In this document: piece after piece, positions 24,044 to 28,384 of the stretch
Layout of the letters: each line of letters opens with the position of its first letter
How positions within the stretch are numbered: the stretch's first letter is position 1
Assembly (NCBI GenBank): GCA_030146875.1
Contig: JASLAX010000120.1
Location: 1 to 28,384, forward strand
DNA: 28,384 bases
Source of the DNA: Longimicrobiaceae bacterium
Lineage (GTDB): Bacteria > Gemmatimonadota > Gemmatimonadetes > Longimicrobiales > Longimicrobiaceae
Reading direction: 5' to 3'
The notes under the pieces: model-generated
Database searches by the model: none
What the model was told of the DNA's origin: nothing
What the model saw: only the letters and a program-made list of their open reading frames with translations
Position numbers and translations under genes: made by a program

Positions 24044-24430
24044 ATGAGCCCGCAGCACAAGCCGGATGGATACACGGCGGTGGCGCCGTACCTGGTCGTG
24101 AAGGGTGCCGGAGCCACCATCGACTTCCTGAAGCGGGTCTTCGGGGCCGAGGAGCTGCGGCGGTTCCCCGACGATTCCAGCAAGGTGATGCACGCGGAGG
24201 TGCGCATCGACGACACCGTCGTGATGCTCGCCGACGCCACCCCGGAGTGGCCGCCGATCCCCTCCTCGGTGCACGTCTACGTGCCGGACGTGGACGACAC
24301 GTACCGCCGCGCGCTGGAGGCGGGCGCCGAGTCGGTGCAGGAGCCGGCGCAGAAGGGCGACGAGGACAAACGCGGCGGGGTGAAGGACGCGGGCGGCACC
24401 ACGTGGTGGATCGCCACGCGGCAGGGGTGA
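24044..24430 (+). CDS. PhnB-like VOC-family protein
   Basis: The gene encodes 128 aa from ATG 24044. The start YTAVAPYLVVKGAGATIDFLKRVFGAEELRRF is the mark of the PhnB/YdcJ-like sub-type, followed by VMHAEVRIDDTVVMLADATPEW, VHVYVPDVDDTYRRALEAGAESV and a closing DAGGTTWWIATRQ. The conserved H of VMHAEV is present. These proteins are often annotated as glyoxalase or bleomycin-resistance-like, but most have no proven activity. It follows the gene at 23432 by 153 bp. Confidence 0.92.
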   Translation: MSPQHKPDGYTAVAPYLVVKGAGATIDFLKRVFGAEELRRFPDDSSKVMHAEVRIDDTVVMLADATPEWPPIPSSVHVYVPDVDDTYRRALEAGAESVQEPAQKGDEDKRGGVKDAGGTTWWIATRQG

Positions 24431-24499
24431 GCGAGTCCGACTCTCCGCGTCCGGCCGGCGCCGGCCGGAGACCGCACGAATCCACGAGCGGCAGGTGAG

Positions 24500-24817
24500 A
24501 TGTCGAGTCGAGCCGGCCGGCTGGACGGGGAAGAGGACCCGCCCCGCCACCGGCCACAGAACCGGGACAGCTCGGAATCCAAGCTCCGGCGCGGCGGCAA
24601 GCACTGTCCCCTCTGCCTGGCGCCGATCCGGAAGAACGCCGCGCGTACCCGGCTGATCCGCTCCTGCACGGCGTGCCGGGCGCACGTCTCGGCGGGGAAG
24701 CAGTGCCAGCGCTGCGGGCACCGCGCCATCTGGGAGAACAAGTCGGGCGCCGCGTGCCGGTCGTGCGGCCTGCACGGCGCCAAGGCCGCGGTCATCGCCG
24801 GCGATACGGCCTCCTGA
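24500..24817 (+). CDS. Multi-CxxC zinc-ribbon protein
   Basis: The gene encodes 105 aa from ATG 24500 with GGTGAGATG just upstream. After a polar, disordered first third, eight cysteines are arranged in four CxxC pairs: CPLC (36-39), CTAC (56-59), CQRC (69-72) and CRSC (86-89), enough for two zinc sites. The spacer residues are basic (RKNAARTRLIRS, GHRAIWENK), which favours nucleic-acid contact. It could be a small DNA/RNA-binding or adaptor protein. No family recognised. It is unlike the zinc-knuckle protein at 12175. Confidence 0.72.
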   Translation: MSSRAGRLDGEEDPPRHRPQNRDSSESKLRRGGKHCPLCLAPIRKNAARTRLIRSCTACRAHVSAGKQCQRCGHRAIWENKSGAACRSCGLHGAKAAVIAGDTAS

Positions 24818-24895
24818 GCCGGCCTCTGCCGGCCGTGCGGCCGCGGGCCTCGCCCTCCACCCGATCCACCGCGTCACCACGAGGCGCCGCACCAC

Positions 24896-25366
24896 GTGAA
24901 GAAGACCGTCCTCTTCTACGGCATCCTGGGCGGCGTGCTGATCGCCGTGCTGAGGGCGGTGGAGTACCGCTTCCTGGTGCTGGAGCATTCGCTGGAGATC
25001 TACGGCGGCATCATCGCCCTGCTCTTCTCGGCGCTGGGCATCTGGCTGGGGCTCAAGCTCACGCGGACCCGCGAGACGGTGGTCGTGCGCGAGGTGCCGG
25101 TGGAGGTGCCGGTGCACGTGGAGGTGCCCGTCTCCGGGCCCTTCCAGCGGAACGATGCGCGGCTGGAGCAGCTCGGCATCACGCCCCGGGAGATGGAGAT
25201 CCTGGAGGCCATCGCGGCCGGGCTCAGCAACCGCGAGATCGCCGCGCGGCTGTTCGTGAGCGAGAACACCGTGAAGACCCACGCCGCCCGGCTCTTCGAC
25301 AAGCTGTCGGCGCGGCGGCGCACGCAGGCCGTGCAGCACGCGAAGGAGGCGGGGCTCATCCCCTGA
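24896..25366 (+). CDS. Membrane-anchored LuxR-type transcription regulator
   Basis: The gene encodes 156 aa from GTG 24896. Two N-terminal helices (VLFYGILGGVLIAVLRAV and YGGIIALLFSALGIWLGLKL) anchor the protein, followed by a linker with a VPVEVPVHVEVPV repeat and a LuxR/FixJ helix-turn-helix (residues 93-150) with the recognition stretch LSNREIAARLFVSENTVKTHAARLFDKL. No receiver domain precedes it. Membrane-tethered LuxR proteins next to a DUF4199 protein are, to my knowledge, a recurring pair in Bacteroidota and Gemmatimonadota. It probably controls its neighbour or senses membrane state, by context only. Confidence 0.9.
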   Translation: MKKTVLFYGILGGVLIAVLRAVEYRFLVLEHSLEIYGGIIALLFSALGIWLGLKLTRTRETVVVREVPVEVPVHVEVPVSGPFQRNDARLEQLGITPREMEILEAIAAGLSNREIAARLFVSENTVKTHAARLFDKLSARRRTQAVQHAKEAGLIP

Positions 25367-25397
25367 AAGGGTGACCTGCGCGGAGAACGCGGTGGAA

Positions 25398-25413
25398 TCA
25401 CCCGTTCGGGTGA
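25398..25413 (+). promoter_or_regulatory. Perfect hairpin between the LuxR and DUF4199 genes
   Basis: TCACCC (25398-25403) and GGGTGA (25408-25413) pair around a GTTC loop, 31 bp after the LuxR stop and 74 bp before the DUF4199 start. It lacks a T tract, so it may be an mRNA stability or processing element, or a dyad bound by the regulator. Confidence 0.3.
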
Positions 25414-25487
25414 CGCGGGAAAGGGCTCCGGGAGGGCAGATTCACGCCGTCCACCGCGCTCTCCACGTCCTACAGGATCGCATCACC

Positions 25488-26051
25488 ATGAAGAGAATCG
25501 TCCTCACCTTCGGGCTCATCGCCGGCGCCATCATGTCGGCGATGCTGGTGATCACGCTCCCGTTCCACGAGCAGATCGGCCCCGAGAAGGGCATGGTCAT
25601 CGGCTACACGACCATGGTCCTGGCCCTTCTGCTGGTCTTCTTCGGCGTGCGCTCGTACCGCGACAACGTGGCGGGAGGAAGCATCCGCTTCGGCCGCGCG
25701 TTCGCGGTGGGGGGGATGATCGCGGTGGTGGCGTCGCTGGTCTACGTGGCCACGTGGGAGGTGGTCTACTTCAACTTCAACCGCGACTTCCTGGTGAAGC
25801 ACCAGGCCCGCGAGCTGGAGAAGGCGCGCGCCGCCGGCGAGAGCGAGGCGGCCATCGAGGCCAAGCGGGTGGAGATGGCGAAGTTCGCCAAGCTGTACGA
25901 CAACATCGCCGTGAACGCCGCCTTCACCTTCCTGGAGCCGCTGCCGGTGGCGCTGGTCATGTCGCTGGTCTCGGCGGGGGTGCTGAGCCGCGGGAAGAAG
26001 AAGGACGAGGAGGAGGACGCGGTGCTGTCGGGCGCGGGCGTGACCGCGTGA
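25488..26051 (+). CDS. DUF4199 domain membrane protein
   Basis: The gene encodes 187 aa from ATG 25488. Four membrane helices in the DUF4199 order: LTFGLIAGAIMSAMLVITL, MVIGYTTMVLALLLVFFGV, FAVGGMIAVVASLVYVATWEVVYF, and the last near 146-164 (FTFLEPLPVALVMSLVSAGVL). Between the third and fourth is the charged helix FLVKHQARELEKARAAGESEAAIEAKRVEMAKFAKLY, typical of the family, and the tail is acidic-lysine rich. Function is unknown. It is adjacent to a membrane-anchored LuxR regulator, and the stop is 10 bp from the next gene, suggesting a transcript continuing to the hydrolase at 26062. Confidence 0.9.
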   Translation: MKRIVLTFGLIAGAIMSAMLVITLPFHEQIGPEKGMVIGYTTMVLALLLVFFGVRSYRDNVAGGSIRFGRAFAVGGMIAVVASLVYVATWEVVYFNFNRDFLVKHQARELEKARAAGESEAAIEAKRVEMAKFAKLYDNIAVNAAFTFLEPLPVALVMSLVSAGVLSRGKKKDEEEDAVLSGAGVTA

Positions 26052-26061
26052 GGGCGGGCGG

Positions 26062-27213
26062 ATGAGGATCGCCGTCTTCCGCCGGGCGCTCGCCGCCGTG
26101 GCCGCCGCCCTGCTCTCGGGGGCCTGCGTGAGCGCGGGCCGCTCCGCGCTGCCGCCCGGCGTCCTGGTCTCGCGCGGCGACCAGGAGGCCGCGAGGCGGG
26201 TGGGCCATCGCCTGGACTCGCTGCAGCGCGCGCACCGCATTCCCGGCATGGCCGTCGTCATGCTGCGGGACACGATCCGGGTGCTGGGGGGGAGCTACGG
26301 GGTGGCGGACGTGGAGCGGCAGCTCCCCGCGACGCCGATCACCCCGTTCGACGTGGCCTCGGTCGCCAAGCCGATCTCCGCCGTCGTCGCGCTGCGCCTG
26401 GTGGAGTCCGGCACGCTGGACCTGGACCGCCCCATGCGCCGCTACGCGGGGTTCGTGGAGCTCTGCGACGACTTGCGCGCGGAGGGCGGCATCTTCTTCG
26501 GCGACTTCGCCTGCACCACGGACCGGCTCACCCTGCGGCACGTGCTGTCGATGACGGCGAACGGGGAGCCGGGGACGCGCTTCCTGTACAACCCGGTCGC
26601 CTTCTCGTGGGGATCGCGTCCGATCGCGGAGGTGGCGGGGCGGCCGTTCTCGGACCTGGTGGACTCGCTCGTCTTCCGCCCCGCCGGCATGCGCCGCTCC
26701 GCGCGCATCCACCGCCGGCTCCCGCTCCGCGCCGACCTGGCGGCGGAGCTTGCGGTGCCGTACCGCGTGGATTCGGCGGGCGGCTGGGTCCGCTCCGGTC
26801 CGCCGCCCCCCCAGGGCGACGGGGCCGCGGGGGGCGTGGTCTCCACCGCGTACGACCTGGCCGCGTTCGACGTGGCGCTCACCGCCGGCCGCCTCCTCTC
26901 CCCTGCGTCGCGCGCGGCGATGTGGAGCCCTGCGCGGACGCCCTCGGGCCAGCCGCTTCCCTACGGGCTGGGCTGGTTCCTGGGAACGTACCGCGGCCGG
27001 CGGCTGGCGTGGCACACCGGGCTGTGGGAGGGGCGCTACTCCGCCCTGTACCTGAAGGTGCTGAGCGACGATCCCGCCGAGCGGCTCACCCTGATCATCC
27101 TCGCCAACGGCGACGGCCTGCGGTGGGAGAAGCGCCTGGACGAGGCCGCCATCGAGCGCTCGCCGTCCGCGAGGGCGTTCCTGGACGGGTTCCCCCGTCG
27201 CGGCGGGCGCTGA
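26062..27213 (+). CDS. Serine hydrolase lipoprotein, beta-lactamase class C fold
   Basis: The gene encodes 383 aa from ATG 26062, directly after the DUF4199 gene. A lipobox GAC puts the acylated cysteine at residue 22. The catalytic S-x-x-K is SVAK (100-103) in FDVASVAKPISAVVALRLVESG, and the third motif is HTG (318-320) in WHTGLWEG. The second motif, usually Y-S-N, reads Y-N-P (176-178) in PGTRFLYNPV, so the catalytic tyrosine is kept but the asparagine is displaced. The family includes class C beta-lactamases, D-alanine carboxypeptidases and esterases; here a carboxypeptidase or esterase is more likely than resistance. It is anchored in the membrane facing the periplasm. Confidence 0.92.
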   Translation: MRIAVFRRALAAVAAALLSGACVSAGRSALPPGVLVSRGDQEAARRVGHRLDSLQRAHRIPGMAVVMLRDTIRVLGGSYGVADVERQLPATPITPFDVASVAKPISAVVALRLVESGTLDLDRPMRRYAGFVELCDDLRAEGGIFFGDFACTTDRLTLRHVLSMTANGEPGTRFLYNPVAFSWGSRPIAEVAGRPFSDLVDSLVFRPAGMRRSARIHRRLPLRADLAAELAVPYRVDSAGGWVRSGPPPPQGDGAAGGVVSTAYDLAAFDVALTAGRLLSPASRAAMWSPARTPSGQPLPYGLGWFLGTYRGRRLAWHTGLWEGRYSALYLKVLSDDPAERLTLIILANGDGLRWEKRLDEAAIERSPSARAFLDGFPRRGGR

Positions 27214-27278
27214 CCCGTCGCCCCTCTCGCCGGGGCGCCCCGCGTGGGCGTCGGCACCCTCATCCGCTCACACCAGAG

Positions 27279-27671
27279 ATGGCGAACGCGCGGCTCGGGT
27301 CCATCGTGGACGGGATCGGCATCCGCCCCGGCGACGGAGTGCTGGAGATCGGCTGCGGGCACGGCGTGGCCGCCACGCTCGTCTGCGAGCGGCTGGAGGG
27401 CGGCCGGTACGTGGGCGTGGACCGCTCGGCGAAGATGATCGCCGCGGCGAGCCGGCGGAACGAGAGGTTCGTCCATGGCGGGCGGGCGGAGTTCGTCGTC
27501 CGAGAGATGGAGAGCCTGGACCTGGGCGATCGGCGCTTCGACGTGATCTTCGCCGTGCGCGTGGGGCTCTTCCACCGCGAGGCCGAGCGGGCACGGAGGC
27601 TCGCGGAGCGCTGGCTGGCTCCCGGCGGGCGGGTGCTCGCGGTCTTCGACACGCCGGGGAGGGGTGGATGA
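27279..27671 (+). CDS. Short class I SAM-dependent methyltransferase
   Basis: The gene encodes 130 aa from ATG 27279. The SAM-binding motif I is VLEIGCGHG (21-29), with the acidic residue of motif II at D48 (YVGVDRSAKM) and motif III/IV in FDVIFAVRVGLF (88-99), then LAPGGRVLAVFDTP. The core fold is present to strand 5, but typical stand-alone enzymes of this type run to about 190-200 residues, so the last strands are missing. Either it is a naturally short form or the 3' part has been lost; the next 300 bp hold broken frames. Substrate unknown. Confidence 0.82.
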   Translation: MANARLGSIVDGIGIRPGDGVLEIGCGHGVAATLVCERLEGGRYVGVDRSAKMIAAASRRNERFVHGGRAEFVVREMESLDLGDRRFDVIFAVRVGLFHREAERARRLAERWLAPGGRVLAVFDTPGRGG

Positions 27672-27984
27672 CCGGACGGCCACCGATGCCGCGGTTGCGC
27701 GCGGCCATCTCCGGAGATCGGCTCGCGCAGCCCTCCACGAGGGCCGAGCGGCCGCACGACCTGGATCGAGATCTACCGGTTCGGCTTCGTGCGGATTCCC
27801 GGCGGATGGGGCTCGTGCGGCGCGAGTGGGTCAGCGGCGCGCACTACGGCGTCGGCAGGAGCCGGTAGCCGGCGCACCTCACGACCGGGAGGCCTGGGCG
27901 CCCCGGTCGGAGGATTGCAGTAGCCCTGGAGTCGATGGATGCCGTGCGAGCTTTCAGTCCCCTCCGCCGATCCGACGCCTCCGC
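27672..27984 (+). pseudogene. Gap with a possible decayed gene fragment
   Basis: No intact gene lies in this 313-bp gap. One frame reads TTWIEIYRFGFVRIPGGW (from about 27756) and a second continues GLVRREWVSGAHYGVGRSR to a stop at 27866-27868, as if a frame shift near 27806 broke one short protein. This could be the remnant of a gene or of the methyltransferase neighbour's partner. No family recognised and the evidence is weak. Confidence 0.25.
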
Positions 27985-28305
27985 ATGCCTCTGCCGCGCC
28001 CCCTGCTCTCCGCCGCGCTCCTCGGCCTGGCGATCGCCGCTCCGGCCGGGGGGCAGGCCGGTGCCGCCCCCCGCGCCCCCGAGCCGCCTTCGGGGTACCG
28101 GTACCATCACGCCCGCCACTTCGCCGTCGCCGCGCCGCTGTTCTGGGAGGTGGAGCCGGTGGGCACCGGGCTGCAGGGCGGCACCGGCAGCGTCTCCTTC
28201 TCGCTGTACGTGTGGGACACGGCGCCCGGCTCGGCCCCGCGCGCGGGTCAGCCCTGGAGCGACGCCGCCACGCTCGGCGCGACGCTGGCCACGCTGCTGG
28301 GCTGA
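27985..28305 (+). CDS. Secreted protein, 3' end lost in a fold-back junction
   Basis: ATG 27985 opens a frame with a clear signal peptide (PLPRPLLSAALLGLAIAAPAGG). The mature part begins with a proline-rich linker, then YRYHHARHFAVAAPLFWEVEPVGTGL and SVSFSLYVWDTAPGSAPR. The TGA at 28303-28305 lies inside the right arm of the 86-bp inverted repeat that starts at 28299, so the last residues (about LG) and the stop are copies of upstream DNA. The true protein probably continues past the break. Family not recognised. Confidence 0.65.
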   Translation: MPLPRPLLSAALLGLAIAAPAGGQAGAAPRAPEPPSGYRYHHARHFAVAAPLFWEVEPVGTGLQGGTGSVSFSLYVWDTAPGSAPRAGQPWSDAATLGATLATLLG

Positions 28306-28384
28306 CCCGCGCGCGGGGCCGAGCCGGGCGCCGTGTCCCACACGTACAGCGAGAAGGAGACGCTGCCGGTGCCGCCCTGCAGCC
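28169..28384. repeat. Perfect 86-bp inverted repeat at the window end
   Basis: Positions 28299-28384 are the exact reverse complement of 28169-28254, with a 44-nt spacer. The left arm is protein-coding. A coding sequence that folds back on itself at a sequence end is the usual sign of a chimeric read or mis-joined contig end, not of biology. Confidence 0.95.

Overview
The window looks like chromosomal DNA of a high-GC bacterium. A Gemmatimonadota (Longimicrobium-type) host is the best guess. This rests on the gene set: a TonB-dependent receptor with a carboxypeptidase-like leader domain, a membrane-anchored LuxR regulator beside a DUF4199 protein, a DUF3500 lipoprotein, and many small VOC, MOSC and TfoX genes. 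No rRNA, tRNA or marker gene confirms it. Nearly every gene is on the + strand; the one clear exception is at 4049-4567.

Region 1 (1-5682) is an integron gene-cassette array without its integrase. Small unrelated genes of lower GC alternate with about 90-130 bp attC sites that begin RYYYAAC and end GTTRRRY. For most cassettes the first six bases (TTRRRY) are the reverse complement of the inverse core that closes the same cassette, which fixes cassette borders independently of the genes. Cargo: an Mrr-like fragment, a frameshifted gene, a SnoaL-like secreted protein, two uncharacterised proteins sharing one cassette, a four-helix membrane protein, an NTF2-like protein, a reverse-strand gene, and a complete voltage-gated K+ channel. 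The orientation places attI/intI to the left of the window.

Region 2 (5683-10204) is a higher-GC block with no recognisable attC: a lipoprotein, an SDR dehydrogenase, a DUF3500 lipoprotein and two membrane proteins. Region 3 (10205-12685) returns to cassettes with decaying attC sites: an alpha/beta hydrolase whose C-terminus is encoded by its attC, a small protein, and a zinc-knuckle protein followed by a probable attC relic. This looks like the old, distal end of the array.

Region 4 (12684-28384) is host-like: five VOC proteins, a membrane protein, a Kelch lipoprotein next to a TonB-dependent receptor, several small conserved unknowns, a molybdopterin oxidoreductase-type protein, TfoX and MOSC proteins, a zinc-ribbon protein, the LuxR/DUF4199 pair, a beta-lactamase-fold hydrolase, a short methyltransferase and a secreted protein cut short. 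The last 86 bases are a perfect inverted copy of 28169-28254, most likely a fold-back assembly artefact; it supplies the stop codon of the last gene.

No CRISPR array, insertion sequence, phage gene, integrase or RNA gene was seen. The most unusual content is the cassette array itself: its K+ channel cargo, the attC-encoded protein tails, and the decay of sites from left to right.
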